This document shows, piece by piece, positions 37,156 through 46,433 of a stretch of DNA of 64,000 nucleotides (positions are counted from its first letter, which is position 1; each line of letters opens with the position of its first letter). The position numbers and the translations under genes were made by a program. The notes beneath the pieces are model-generated. The model worked only from the letters and a program-made list of their open reading frames with translations, did no database searches and was not told where the DNA came from. This DNA comes from Devosia sp. SL43 (GTDB taxonomy: Bacteria; Pseudomonadota; Alphaproteobacteria; Rhizobiales; Devosiaceae): assembly GCF_021729885.1 (NCBI RefSeq), contig NZ_CP063401.1, forward strand, positions 1,116,001 through 1,180,000. The letters run 5' to 3'.

Positions 37156-38469
37156 CTAGAAGCTCGTCTTCAGCCAGTTGCCGACCCGGGCAAAATAGCC
37201 GTCGGTGCCCGTCAGTTTCCGTGAGCCGCGCGGCTCCTGGTATTCCTGGGAACAGACCTGCGGATAGATCAGCATACCGGCCACTGTGGCGAATGCGGCG
37301 CCCTTGGCCATTTCGGGCAGGCCGGCAATGCCCATCGGGCGGCCGTTGCGGACGTTGCGGGCCAGTGTGCGGCGGGCGACTTCCGGCAGGCCGGTCATTT
37401 CACTGGCGCCGCCGGTGAGCACGAAGCGGCGGCCGCAGACATCCATCATGCCGGTGGCCTGCATGCGGTCGCGTATGGCGGTGAGGATTTCCTCGATGCG
37501 GGGGCGCATGATGCGGGTCAGAACGGATCGGGCTACTTGTCCCGGCGCCTCGTCATGCGATGCGCCGACGGGCTGGATCGGGATCAGATCGCGCTCATCG
37601 GCTTGGCCTGGCAGCACGGAGCCGTAGAAGGTCTTGAGGCGCTCGGCGTCCGCGACGGACACAGAGAGCTGCCGGGCGATATCGAGCGTCAGGTGATGGC
37701 CGCCGATGGCGATGGCATCGGCATAGACCAGGTGGCCTTCGTTGAAGACCGAAACCGTCGTGGTGGCGCCGCCGAAGTCGATGCAGGCGACGCCCAGCTT
37801 GGCTTCGTCATCAACCAAAGTGGCCAGGCCCGAGGCATAGGGGGTGGCGACCAGGGCCTCGATCTGCAGGTGGCAGCGATGCAGCACCAGTTCGAGATTG
37901 CGCATGGCGAGCGTTTCTGAGCTCACGACGGCAACGTCGACGCCGAGCTTGTCGCCGACCATGCCCTTGGGATCGCGAATGCCTTTCTGGCCGTCGATCG
38001 CGTAACCAATCGGTAACGCGTGGATGATCGAGCGTTCCGGCCGTACGGAGCGCTCGTTGACGGCGCGCAGCACGCGGTGGATATCGGATTTTTCGACTTC
38101 CTGGCCATCAAGCGACACCGCGGCCGAGAAGGTCTCCGAGCCGAGGCGGCCCGCCGTGACATTGACCAGCACCGATTCCAGCGTCAGCCCTGCCGCGCGC
38201 TCCGCCATGCCGACCACGGAGCGAATGGTCTGCTCGGCCTTTTCGATATCGGTGACGACGCCGCTCTTGACGCCCGAAGAGGGGCCATAGCCGAAACCGA
38301 TCACTTCGGCCTGGTGCGAGCGGCCCTTGAGCGCCTTGCCCTCGGGGCGCGGCGTCAGGCGCGCGATGACGCAACAAATCTTGGTCGAGCCGATATCGAG
38401 CACGGCGACCAGGGTGGTCTTGCCGTGCTGGACGGGGCGAAGCCGGGAAGTCATGGCGTCGGTCATCAT
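37156..38469 (-). CDS. ftsA: Cell division protein FtsA
   Basis: Actin-like ATPase that anchors FtsZ to the membrane and recruits the divisome. 437 residues with phosphate-1 VLDIGSTKICCVIA, the SHS2 1C domain (about 100-180), phosphate-2 VACIDFGGATTTVSVF, adenosine motif RFVLTGGASEMTGL and the amphipathic C-terminal membrane helix GYFARVGNWLKTSF. Its ATG overlaps the ftsQ stop (ATGA). No ftsZ follows; the next gene is on the other strand. Confidence 0.96.
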   Translation of the reverse strand: MMTDAMTSRLRPVQHGKTTLVAVLDIGSTKICCVIARLTPRPEGKALKGRSHQAEVIGFGYGPSSGVKSGVVTDIEKAEQTIRSVVGMAERAAGLTLESVLVNVTAGRLGSETFSAAVSLDGQEVEKSDIHRVLRAVNERSVRPERSIIHALPIGYAIDGQKGIRDPKGMVGDKLGVDVAVVSSETLAMRNLELVLHRCHLQIEALVATPYASGLATLVDDEAKLGVACIDFGGATTTVSVFNEGHLVYADAIAIGGHHLTLDIARQLSVSVADAERLKTFYGSVLPGQADERDLIPIQPVGASHDEAPGQVARSVLTRIMRPRIEEILTAIRDRMQATGMMDVCGRRFVLTGGASEMTGLPEVARRTLARNVRNGRPMGIAGLPEMAKGAAFATVAGMLIYPQVCSQEYQEPRGSRKLTGTDGYFARVGNWLKTSF

Positions 38470-39458
38470 TGCGGAGCAGTCGGTTGGGAGAATGTCTGGG
38501 ACGGAAGGGTGCGCGGCGGTAGGGGATAGGGCTGGGTCGACCGAGCGCGCTCGGCAATGGCCGCCAGCCGCTCCTCCTCGTCAGCCTTGAGTTCTTCTTC
38601 GGTTTTGGTGGGGCGCACGGCCACAAGACTGGGAACGCGCAGGTCGATCACGGTCAAGTCGCGATCGAGCAATTGGTAGTCGTTCTGGTAACCGACGAGA
38701 TGGCGCAGCGCACCGGCAACGCCCAGTTCCGGCAGTTGCACGCGCAGGCCGGTCTCGTAGATGAGGTCCCAGCGGCGATCGGCGATGCGCGACAGCGCGA
38801 CCAGGCCATCCTTGAGTTCGGGATATTGGTCGAGCGCGCGGATCATCACCATGGCATCGTCATTGGCGCCATCGCCAACCACCAGCGGCAAGTCGGTATA
38901 GGCGCCACGATCCTCGCCGATCTGTTCGCCCGACGCATCGACCACGAAGGTAATGCCATCGACGCGCCAGCGGGCGACCGGCACCTTCTCAGTTACCGTT
39001 ACGATCACGTCGCCCGGATAGGTCTTGCGCACGCTGACGGTTTCGATCGACGGCAGCTCGGCGATGCGCTGGCGGGCCGCTTCGACATCGAAGCTGACCG
39101 TGGAGGTATGCGGCTCGATGCCCAGGGCATCGAAGATAGCCTGCTCGCCGGTCAGGCGCTGGCCGGTGATGGAAATCTCGCCGATGGCAAAGCCGGCATC
39201 GGCAAACCGTCCCTGCGCCACCTCGCCGAGCATCAGGCCGGCAAAGGCGATGGGTTGGCGCAATTCATAGACAGCAACGCTGGCGGCCAGAAGCGCGGCG
39301 ACGGCGACCCCACGACGGATCGCCTTGCCATGCAGAACGAAGGTACGGCCGATATTGTTGGCGAGCTTGCGCCGGGGAGAACGGACAGGAACAGGCAATG
39401 CGCGGGGATCGACGATCCTTGCGCCAGCGAGAAAGGCCTCGCTCTTTACCTGTTGCAA
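38466..39458 (-). CDS. ftsQ: Cell division protein FtsQ
   Basis: Divisome scaffold linking early and late proteins. 330 residues: cytoplasmic N-terminus, one membrane segment (about 52-66, [15 protein letters not shown]), POTRA domain starting [24 protein letters not shown], beta domain with [29 protein letters not shown], and a charged C-terminal tail ([21 protein letters not shown]). It overlaps ddl by 13 bases and ftsA by 4. Confidence 0.94.
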   Translation of the reverse strand: MQQVKSEAFLAGARIVDPRALPVPVRSPRRKLANNIGRTFVLHGKAIRRGVAVAALLAASVAVYELRQPIAFAGLMLGEVAQGRFADAGFAIGEISITGQRLTGEQAIFDALGIEPHTSTVSFDVEAARQRIAELPSIETVSVRKTYPGDVIVTVTEKVPVARWRVDGITFVVDASGEQIGEDRGAYTDLPLVVGDGANDDAMVMIRALDQYPELKDGLVALSRIADRRWDLIYETGLRVQLPELGVAGALRHLVGYQNDYQLLDRDLTVIDLRVPSLVAVRPTKTEEELKADEEERLAAIAERARSTQPYPLPPRTLPSQTFSQPTAPQ

Positions 39459-40366
39459 CTCGCGTCCTCCACCATCCAGGCGACCAGTTCTTCGAAGGAA
39501 TGCCCGGCATGTAGCGCCTGTTCAGGCGCCAGCGAGGTGGGGGTCATGCCCGGCTGGGTGTTGATTTCCAGACAGACAAGCTCACCATCTTCTCCCGCCG
39601 CATCGTTGAAGCGGAAGTCGGTTCGGGTGATGCCACGGCAGCCAAGCGCAGCATGCGCCTTCAGGCTCATCTTCTGCACTTTGTCGTAAATTTTCGGTGA
39701 AATTTGAGCCGGCACAATGTGTTGTGATCCACCGGCGGAGTATTTCGCCTCAAAATTGTAGAAGGCCAGGTCCGTAACGATCTCCGTCACACCAAGCGCG
39801 ACATCGCCCATCACGGCGCAGGTCAGCTCGCGACCGGGAATGTAGCGCTCGACCATCAATTCGTCGCCGCCCTTCCAGTCCTCGCCCAGGATTTCCTGCG
39901 GCGGATGGGACTGGTCGGCCTTGACGATCAGGATGCCGAAGCTGGAGCCATCGGCCACCGGCTTCACCACATAAGGCGCCGGCATCACATGGGCCCGGCC
40001 AACCTCGGCCCTGGAGGCAATGACGTGGTCGGTAACCGGAATTCCCGCCGCCTTCATCACGATCTTGGCCTGGTGCTTGTCCATCGCCAGCGCCGACGAC
40101 AGCACGCCCGAGTGGGTATAGGGGATCCGCAGGAATTCCAGCACACCCTGGATCGCGCCATCCTCGCCAAACCGGCCATGCAGGGCATTGAACGCCACGT
40201 CCGGCGCAATCTCGCGCAGCCGTTCGGCAATGTCATAGCCAACATCGACCTCGGTCACCCGATAGCCGGCATTGCGCAGAGCCTCGGCGCAGCCCTTGCC
40301 GGAACTGAGCGACACCGGCCGTTCATTGGACAATCCGCCCATCAGGACGGCGACGTGCTTGGTCAT
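39446..40366 (-). CDS. ddl: D-alanine--D-alanine ligase
   Basis: ATP-grasp enzyme that makes the D-Ala-D-Ala end of the cell-wall pentapeptide. 306 residues with [22 protein letters not shown] at the N-terminus, [22 protein letters not shown], the ATP-grasp lysine/loop [14 protein letters not shown], and the metal-binding [20 protein letters not shown] near the C-terminus. Its ATG overlaps the murC stop; in related genomes murB often lies between them but here there is no room for it. Confidence 0.96.
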   Translation of the reverse strand: MTKHVAVLMGGLSNERPVSLSSGKGCAEALRNAGYRVTEVDVGYDIAERLREIAPDVAFNALHGRFGEDGAIQGVLEFLRIPYTHSGVLSSALAMDKHQAKIVMKAAGIPVTDHVIASRAEVGRAHVMPAPYVVKPVADGSSFGILIVKADQSHPPQEILGEDWKGGDELMVERYIPGRELTCAVMGDVALGVTEIVTDLAFYNFEAKYSAGGSQHIVPAQISPKIYDKVQKMSLKAHAALGCRGITRTDFRFNDAAGEDGELVCLEINTQPGMTPTSLAPEQALHAGHSFEELVAWMVEDASCNR

Positions 40367-41781
40367 TCGGGATCCTTACCGATCAGCGCACCCAACTCGG
40401 CCGGCAAGGTCGCGGCCCACTGCGTGATGTTGCCGGCGCCGAGGCACACGACATAGTCCCCTGCCTCCGCCCGGCTGGCGATCAGCGCCGGCAAATCTTC
40501 GGGCTTGTCGAGAATGCGAGCATCGCGATGGCCGCGGGCGCGGATGCGGTTGACCAGTTCCTCATGCGTCACGCCAGCAATGGCCTGTTCTCCGGCTGCG
40601 TAGACCGGTGCCACAATGACCGTGTCCGCATCGTTGAAACACGCTGAGAAATCATCGAACAGATCATGCAGGCGCGAATAGCGATGCGGCTGCACCACGG
40701 CGATGACATCACGCTTTGCCGAAGAGCGCGCCGCCTTGAGCACGGCAGCGATTTCCACCGGATGGTGGCCATAGTCGTCGATGACGGTGATGCCACCGAC
40801 CACGCCGGTCCTGGTGAAGCGGCGCTTGACGCCGGTGAAGCCCTTGAGCCCCTTGCGGATGGCATCGGCAGGAATGCGCAGCTGGTCGGCGACGGCAATC
40901 GCGGCAGTCGCATTGAGTGCGTTGTGGACGCCCGGCATCGGCAGTTCGAGCCCGTCGATACGCAACTGGGTCAGCCGGATGCGGTCGCGGATTTCGACCG
41001 AGAAATGGCTGACCCCATCGATGGTTTCAAGATCGATCAACCGCACATCGGCCTGCGGGTTGCGGCCATAGGTGATGACGCGGCGATCCTTGATCTCACC
41101 CACCAGCGCCTGCACTTCGGGGTGATCGAGGCACATCACGGCAAAGCCATAGAAGGGTACGTTCTCGACGAACTGGTGGAAGGCCTTCTTCACGCCTTCG
41201 AAGTCGCCGTAATGGTCGAGATGCTCGGGATCGATATTGGTGACGATGGCCACATCGGCCGGCAGCTTGACGAAGGTGCCGTCGCTCTCGTCTGCCTCAA
41301 CCACCATCCAGTCGCCCTGCCCCAGGCGCGCGTTTGTGCCATAGGCATTGATGATGCCGCCATTGATGACGGTCGGATCGAGATTGCCGGCATCGAGCAG
41401 CGTCGCCACCAACGTCGTCGTTGTGGTCTTGCCATGCGTGCCGCCAATGGCAATGGCGGTCTTGAACCGCATGATCTCGGCGAGCATTTCTGCCCGACGC
41501 ACGATCGGCAATGCCTTGGCGCGCGCGGCGACCAGCTCCGGATTGTCCTTCTTGATGGCCGAGGACACCACAACCACCTCGGCCTTGCCGAGATTGTCGC
41601 CGCTCTGGCCGATCTCGACCTTGATGCCCATGTCGCGCAGGCGCTGCACATTGGCGCTGGCCGAGGCATCCGAGCCCTGCACCGTATAGCCCTGGTTGTG
41701 CAGGATTTCGGCAATACCACTCATACCGATACCGCCGATCCCGATGAAATGGACGGGGCCGAGGTCGCGAGGCATCTTCAT
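40363..41781 (-). CDS. murC: UDP-N-acetylmuramate--L-alanine ligase MurC
   Basis: Adds L-Ala to UDP-MurNAc, first of the Mur ligases. 472 residues: [20 protein letters not shown] (nucleotide-sugar Rossmann), P-loop [36 protein letters not shown], and [18 protein letters not shown] of the C-terminal domain. The GIGGIGMSG start distinguishes MurC from MurD/E/F. Overlaps murG and ddl by 4 bases each. Confidence 0.96.
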   Translation of the reverse strand: MKMPRDLGPVHFIGIGGIGMSGIAEILHNQGYTVQGSDASASANVQRLRDMGIKVEIGQSGDNLGKAEVVVVSSAIKKDNPELVAARAKALPIVRRAEMLAEIMRFKTAIAIGGTHGKTTTTTLVATLLDAGNLDPTVINGGIINAYGTNARLGQGDWMVVEADESDGTFVKLPADVAIVTNIDPEHLDHYGDFEGVKKAFHQFVENVPFYGFAVMCLDHPEVQALVGEIKDRRVITYGRNPQADVRLIDLETIDGVSHFSVEIRDRIRLTQLRIDGLELPMPGVHNALNATAAIAVADQLRIPADAIRKGLKGFTGVKRRFTRTGVVGGITVIDDYGHHPVEIAAVLKAARSSAKRDVIAVVQPHRYSRLHDLFDDFSACFNDADTVIVAPVYAAGEQAIAGVTHEELVNRIRARGHRDARILDKPEDLPALIASRAEAGDYVVCLGAGNITQWAATLPAELGALIGKDPE

Positions 41782-42887
41782 CTGCTGTCTTCCATCATGT
41801 TCTTGCCGGAGAGCATTTCGGCGAGGTCCGCCAGCTTCTCGACAGCGCGCGGCTGCCCCAGCGAACGGGCTGCGGCAGCGGCTTTGGGGAGGGTCGTTGG
41901 GTCTGTTAACAGGTCCGTGAGGCGAGTGCCAAGCGATTGCGGCGACAGCGAGGCCTGCTCGGCCACCCAGCCACCACCAGCCGCTTCCACCACCAGCGCA
42001 TTGTTCTTCTGATCGGCATCGAGCGCGCCCGGCAGCGGCACCAGAATGGATGGCCGGCCGATCACTGTCAGTTCTGCAATGGTCGAGGCGCCCGAGCGGC
42101 CGATCACCAGGTGCGACTTCGCGATACGCTCGGGCAGATCGGTAAAGAACGCTGCCAGCTCCACATTGACCTTGGCCTTGCGATAGACCTCGGCAACACG
42201 GTCAAGATCCTCCGCCCGACACTGCTGCACGATCTGCAGGCGTGGCCGGATAGTATCGGGGATCAGCGCCACCGCTGATGGCACGATATCCGACATCGCC
42301 TTGGCGCCTTGGCTACCGCCGAACACGACAAGGTGGATCGGACCATCGGCGGTCAGCTCCGGATAGGGCGTGCCGGCGACATCGCGCACCCGATCGCGCA
42401 CCGGATTGCCGGTCACGACCTTTTCGAGGTTCTGCACATCGGCGAATTTGGTCGCGGAGAAGCTCATCGCCAGGATGTCGGCGAAACGGCCCAGGGCCCG
42501 ATTGGCCCGGCCCATCACCGCATTCTGCTCATGCAGGATACCGGGAATGCCCAGGAAATTGGCGGCGACGAAGGGCGGAAAGGTCGGATAGCCGCCAAAG
42601 CCGATAACGCAATCGGGCTGGCTCTGCCGCAGCTTGCCGAAAGCCACGGCGATGCCGCGCAATATCTTGAATCCACCAGCGACGAACTTGAACGGATTGC
42701 TGAGCGAAGGTGTAGCCGACGGCACGATATGGATCGCGCTCGCCGGAAAATCGGAGCCATAGGCCTCGACGCGATGATCGGTCATCAACTCGACCGCATG
42801 GCCGCGCCGAACCAACTCCTGCGCCAGCGCCATGGCCGGGAAGAGGTGCCCTCCCGTACCACCTGCCATAAGCATGAACTTCTTCAT
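41778..42887 (-). CDS. murG: Lipid II synthase glycosyltransferase MurG
   Basis: Adds GlcNAc to lipid I on the inner face of the membrane. 369 residues with the two glycine loops [21 protein letters not shown] and [27 protein letters not shown], plus [16 protein letters not shown] and [33 protein letters not shown], the UDP-GlcNAc site. Overlaps ftsW and murC. Confidence 0.96.
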   Translation of the reverse strand: MKKFMLMAGGTGGHLFPAMALAQELVRRGHAVELMTDHRVEAYGSDFPASAIHIVPSATPSLSNPFKFVAGGFKILRGIAVAFGKLRQSQPDCVIGFGGYPTFPPFVAANFLGIPGILHEQNAVMGRANRALGRFADILAMSFSATKFADVQNLEKVVTGNPVRDRVRDVAGTPYPELTADGPIHLVVFGGSQGAKAMSDIVPSAVALIPDTIRPRLQIVQQCRAEDLDRVAEVYRKAKVNVELAAFFTDLPERIAKSHLVIGRSGASTIAELTVIGRPSILVPLPGALDADQKNNALVVEAAGGGWVAEQASLSPQSLGTRLTDLLTDPTTLPKAAAAARSLGQPRAVEKLADLAEMLSGKNMMEDSR

Positions 42888-44056
42888 TCGGCCGGCGCCA
42901 ATGGCGCCACGGCGCTCTTGTAGCTGGGCAGGCCCGTGGCCATGCGCTCCTCGGGCTTGGTACGGGTGAAGGCCAGCATCAGCCCCATGCCGAAGGCGAT
43001 GGCGATCATCGAGGTGCCGCCATAGGAGACGAATGGCAGGGTCATGCCCTTGGGCGGAATGAGATTGAGGTTCACGGCCAGATTGATGCCCGATTGCATG
43101 GCGAACTGAATCGCCAGGGTTGATGCAGCAAGACGCGCGAACAGGCTGGTCTGCCTTTGTGCCCCCATCATGGCGCGAATGACGATGAAGGCGATCAGCG
43201 TCACCAGCACCATGCAGAACAGAATGCCGAACTCGCCGGCAGCAGCGGAAAACACGTAGTCGGCATGGGCGTCGGGGATCAGCTTCTTGGCAATGGATTC
43301 GCCCGGACCGCGTCCGAACCAGCCACCTTCCATCAGCGACTGCAGCGCCCGGTCGATCTGGTAGGTATTGCCGCCGCCCTCAGGATTGAGGAAAGTATCG
43401 ATACGGCGCGACACGTGCGGGAAGAACATGTAGGCGCCGAACAGCAGCGCACCAGCTGCGCCCGCCAGCCCGAAAATGATGAACCAGGAAATGCCGCTGA
43501 GGAACAGCAGCACGGCATAGGTGCCCAGCACCAGGGCGGTCTGGCCGATGTCAGGCTGCAGCAGCAGCGCGGCGACGATGGCACCCATTGCAAGCGTCGC
43601 GAGTATGCGGCCGGGCACGTTGCGATGGATCATCGATTCCGAGAACAGCCAGGCCGCCAGCACCGCGAAGGCCGGCTTGACGAATTCGGACGGCTGCACC
43701 GACTGGCCGGCAAAGGAAATCCAGCGCCGCGCACCCTTGACCTCGGTGCCGAAGCGCAATGTCAGCCAGAGCAGGAGCAGACTCACCGCAAATGTCAGGA
43801 GCGCCACGATGCGGGCATGGCGATGATTGAGCATCGACGTGACGACCATCACCGGCAGCGCCAGGGCGCAGAACATGGCGTGGCGGATGACGAAGAACCA
43901 TTCGTTGAGCCCGATGCGCTCGGCCACCGGCGGACTGGCGGCAAAGCTCAGCACCATGCCGCAGGTCAGAAGCAGGATCAGCGCCCCCAGCAGTTCCCGG
44001 TCGATCGACCACCACCATTCGGCCAGAGGCGTTTTTTCGGCGCGGGAGAACATCAT
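42884..44056 (-). CDS. ftsW: Peptidoglycan polymerase FtsW (SEDS family)
   Basis: SEDS glycosyltransferase that polymerises septal peptidoglycan with FtsI. 390 residues, about ten hydrophobic segments; conserved blocks SFAGQSVQPSEFVKPAFAVLAAWLFSE, LLQPDIGQTALVLGTYAVLLFLSG, YQIDRALQSLMEGGWFGRGPG and PKGMTLPFVSYGGTSMIAIAFGMGL (each block is split from longer context). First gene of the second dcw segment (ftsW-murG-murC-ddl-ftsQ-ftsA), so it needs its own promoter in 44057-44253. Ribosome site weak; ATG 44056 or 44053. Confidence 0.95.
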   Translation of the reverse strand: MMFSRAEKTPLAEWWWSIDRELLGALILLLTCGMVLSFAASPPVAERIGLNEWFFVIRHAMFCALALPVMVVTSMLNHRHARIVALLTFAVSLLLLWLTLRFGTEVKGARRWISFAGQSVQPSEFVKPAFAVLAAWLFSESMIHRNVPGRILATLAMGAIVAALLLQPDIGQTALVLGTYAVLLFLSGISWFIIFGLAGAAGALLFGAYMFFPHVSRRIDTFLNPEGGGNTYQIDRALQSLMEGGWFGRGPGESIAKKLIPDAHADYVFSAAAGEFGILFCMVLVTLIAFIVIRAMMGAQRQTSLFARLAASTLAIQFAMQSGINLAVNLNLIPPKGMTLPFVSYGGTSMIAIAFGMGLMLAFTRTKPEERMATGLPSYKSAVAPLAPAE

Positions 44057-44116
44057 GGGAGGGGCCAGACTACTCGATACAAACTGGATCGAATTGTAGC
44101 AGCCGGTTGGTTACCG

Positions 44117-44133
44117 ATTTCCGAATCGGAAAT
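44117..44133. promoter_or_regulatory. Palindrome upstream of ftsW
   Basis: ATTTCCGA-A-TCGGAAAT, a perfect 8+1+8 inverted repeat 61 bases before the ftsW start, with a second small one (GCAA-T-TTGC, 44135-44143) beside it. Position and symmetry suggest an operator for the downstream dcw segment; no regulator is known to me. Confidence 0.45.
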
Positions 44134-44186
44134 GCAATTTGCGAAAGGGAGCGAAGGACCATCCTCGCCAGTCACAAACCGCGATC

Positions 44187-44215
44187 GTCACCCTCGAGCT
44201 CGACCCGAGGGTGAC
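44187..44215. repeat. Dispersed REP-like hairpin, copy 1
   Basis: GTCACCCTCG and CGAGGGTGAC arms around a short GC-rich loop. The same CACCCTCGGG...CCCGAGGGTG core occurs near 60706-60781, which marks it as a dispersed element. Confidence 0.65.
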
Positions 44216-44253
44216 ATCTTGTGGGTGGGACCGGTAGCGGGCCCTACCCCAGA

Positions 44254-45033
44254 TTACTGCAGAACAGCGATATCCGAGATCATGCCGTCCACTCCCTCGA
44301 TGGCGCCAACAGCCGTCGCAGCACCGGTCGCAGTATCGACCGTGTGCAGCGTGTTATCGATGACCAGCCAGGCGGTGTTGGTCAGATCTTCGGTCGAGGA
44401 GATATCGAAGGCGTAGCTCGATCCTTCCACACCCAGTTTGCCGACAGCAGCCAGCGTGCCGTCATTCGGCGGGGCCTGCTTGATCAGGGCTGCAATCGTC
44501 GCATCGATATCGAACATGCCAGTCGCTTCGGGCTTGCCGATCGAGTTGATATAGGCCGCGGCCACGATGGCCGGCGTCTCGCCCTCATGCATGTCGCCGG
44601 CAATATAGGCCAGCGAGCCGTCGACCGTGACCATGCCGTCATCGACATTGACGCGGTGGTTGGTGCCATCGGTGCCCATCAGGCGCAGGCGGTCGGCCAT
44701 CGGGTTGAAGTCGACGATAGCGCCCTCAAAGCTCGGCAGCATTTCCGACAGCGTGCTCTTGACCGTAGCGGCGCCGGAGGCGGTATCGATGGTGACGACC
44801 TCGCCGGCCAGCGACACGCCATAGACCATCTTGTCAGCCGGACGCACGTCGATACCGGCCAGACCGTCAACGCCGGTGACTTCCATCGTGCCGCTGACGG
44901 CAAGGCTTTCAGTGTCGAACATGACCAGCGTTGAACCACCGACAAGGCCAACGGCGGGGGCAGCAACCGCAGCGCCGGTGGCCAGTGTCAGGGCAGCAAG
45001 GGAGATAGCGGCAAGGGGGAGTTTGGCAGTCAT
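44254..45033 (-). CDS. Secreted DUF4394 protein
   Basis: 259 residues with a signal peptide (AISLAALTLATGAAVAAP). LVMFDTESLAVSGTMEVTG, VYGVSLAGEVVTIDTASGAATV, RLRLMGTDGTNHRVNVDDGMVTVDG and FDISSTEDLTNTAWLVIDNTLHTVDTATG are the repeating strand motifs of DUF4394, a beta-propeller-like domain. Probably periplasmic or surface exposed. It diverges from the sigma factor gene and shares with it the motif GGGTAATC in the promoter region, so I infer it is a main target of that sigma factor. Biochemical role unknown. Confidence 0.85.
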   Translation of the reverse strand: MTAKLPLAAISLAALTLATGAAVAAPAVGLVGGSTLVMFDTESLAVSGTMEVTGVDGLAGIDVRPADKMVYGVSLAGEVVTIDTASGAATVKSTLSEMLPSFEGAIVDFNPMADRLRLMGTDGTNHRVNVDDGMVTVDGSLAYIAGDMHEGETPAIVAAAYINSIGKPEATGMFDIDATIAALIKQAPPNDGTLAAVGKLGVEGSSYAFDISSTEDLTNTAWLVIDNTLHTVDTATGAATAVGAIEGVDGMISDIAVLQ

Positions 45034-45064
45034 CTGGACGTCTCCTCGTTTCTTGGGTGGCGCC

Positions 45065-45092
45065 TCGTGCGCCTGTTACGAGGGGATTACCC
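45065..45092 (-). promoter_or_regulatory. Candidate ECF-type promoter of the DUF4394 gene
   Basis: Read on the minus strand, GCATC (45114-45110 region) is followed 17 bases later by GGGTAATC (45092-45085), 52 bases before the DUF4394 start. The same pair of blocks faces the sigma factor gene. Confidence 0.45.
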
Positions 45093-45141
45093 GCGAGCCT
45101 GCCACCGCAGATGCAGTGCCGCAAAAAAAAGTTTACGCCGC

Positions 45142-45170
45142 GCATCCACATGTCGCGCGCAAGGGTAATC
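45142..45170 (+). promoter_or_regulatory. Candidate ECF-type promoter of the sigma factor gene
   Basis: GCATC (45142-45146) is followed 16 bases later by GGGTAATC (45163-45170), 22 bases before the sigma factor ATG. Matching motif on the opposite strand upstream of the DUF4394 gene suggests autoregulation by the encoded sigma factor. Confidence 0.45.
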
Positions 45171-45192
45171 GACAGGAAGAGAGAACTTGCCC

Positions 45193-45747
45193 ATGTTGCA
45201 CGTCATGTCCGACTTGATCGACACCGATGACCTGCTCCGCCGCGTCGCCGCTGGCGAACGTGGCGCACTAGCTCAGCTGTTCAACAGCGAGTCCGGGCGC
45301 CTCGTCGCGATCGCCCAGCGTATCGTGCGCCGTCGCGACCTGGCCGAGGAAGTGGTGCAGGAGATTTTCGTGACGGTTTGGCGCAAGGCCGCCCAGTTTG
45401 ACGGCGCGCGCGGCAATGGTCGGGCTTGGCTGACGGTGATGGCCCGCAACCGCGCCCTCAACCTGCTGCGCAACGACGCGCGGGTTGAGTATCACGACGA
45501 AACGGACCTGGCCGACCTTGGCGACCGGCAGGCCGATGCCGTTTCAGCATTCGACACCCTGGCGGAACGCGACGCCCTGCGCACCTGCCTCGAACGGCTG
45601 GACGAGCCCAAGCGCCGCGCCATCTTGCTGTGCTATGTTACAGGGCTCAACCATGGCGAGGCGGCAGCGACGATGAATGCGCCACTCGGCACTGTGAAGG
45701 CGTGGATCCGGCGCGGCGTCGTCTCCCTGCAGGAGTGCCTGTCATGA
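45193..45747 (+). CDS. ECF sigma factor (SigK/RpoE-like)
   Basis: 184-residue extracytoplasmic-function sigma factor with only regions 2 and 4. Region 2: ALAQLFNSESGRLVAIAQRIVRR, LAEEVVQEIFVTVWRKAAQFDG, GRAWLTVMARNRALNLLR (-10 recognition). Region 4: LDEPKRRAILLCYVTGLNHGEAAATMNAPLGTVKAWIRRG (helix-turn-helix for -35). The best start is ATG 45193; TTG 45187 and ATG 45205 are alternatives. Its stop overlaps the anti-sigma ATG. It stands between ftsW and mraY on the strand opposite to the dcw genes, with the sigma/anti-sigma pair pointing into the 3' end of mraY. Confidence 0.93.
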   Translation: MLHVMSDLIDTDDLLRRVAAGERGALAQLFNSESGRLVAIAQRIVRRRDLAEEVVQEIFVTVWRKAAQFDGARGNGRAWLTVMARNRALNLLRNDARVEYHDETDLADLGDRQADAVSAFDTLAERDALRTCLERLDEPKRRAILLCYVTGLNHGEAAATMNAPLGTVKAWIRRGVVSLQECLS

Positions 45748-46433
45748 CCGGGGCGCAGATGGAACAGGTCGGGCTGTACGTCCTCGGGCTGCTTGACGGC
45801 GAGGACCTAGTGCGTTTCGAAGCCACCATCGCCAGCGACCGCGAGGTGGCCGATGCCGTCACGCGCCTGCAGCGTCATATGCTCGCGCTCGACGATACTG
45901 TGGGAAAGCCGGCGGCCAACCCACAGCTGTGGGCGGCCATCGAAGCTGGCCTCGAAACGCAGAACGGAACGGTCGTCCCATTGCGCACTCGGCCAAAACG
46001 CAACCTGGCATGGTTGCCACTGGCTGCCAGTGTCGTCGTGGCCCTGGGTGTCGGATACTTCGCCGGCAGCATGAGCGCGACCACAAGTCCCCAGCCAGTC
46101 ATGATTGCGGTGCTGCTCAACGAGGCTGATGCTGCGCCCGGAGCCATCATCGAGGCCTTTGCCGACAACAGCGTGCGCCTGGTGCCACTCGAAGACTTCC
46201 AGGTACCCCAAGGACAGATTCTTCAGGTCTGGACGCTACCGGACGTGGCGACCGGCCCGGTATCCCTGGGAACCTTCAGTGACCCCGCCACCATCCGTCT
46301 TGCCGGGGCAAATCTGCCTCAGCCGCAAAACGGCCAGCTCTACGAGATCACGCTTGAACCGGCGCCCGGCTCCCCGACCGGCCGCCCGACGGGGCCGATC
46401 CTGGTCAAGGGTTTCGCCAAGGCGCCGCAGTAA
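45744..46433 (+). CDS. RskA-type anti-sigma factor
   Basis: 229 residues. N-terminal sigma-binding helical region (MEQVGLYVLGLLDGEDLVRFEATIASD), a membrane segment around 90-112 (LAWLPLAASVVVALGVGYFAGSM) and a periplasmic RskA domain (LEDFQVPQGQILQVWTLPD, SLGTFSDPATIRLAGANLPQ, FEITLEP-type end). It holds the ECF factor inactive at the membrane until a signal triggers its proteolysis (known for the family). Translationally coupled to the sigma gene (ATGA). Its stop codon is directly adjacent to the convergent mraY stop. Confidence 0.92.
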   Translation: MTGAQMEQVGLYVLGLLDGEDLVRFEATIASDREVADAVTRLQRHMLALDDTVGKPAANPQLWAAIEAGLETQNGTVVPLRTRPKRNLAWLPLAASVVVALGVGYFAGSMSATTSPQPVMIAVLLNEADAAPGAIIEAFADNSVRLVPLEDFQVPQGQILQVWTLPDVATGPVSLGTFSDPATIRLAGANLPQPQNGQLYEITLEPAPGSPTGRPTGPILVKGFAKAPQ

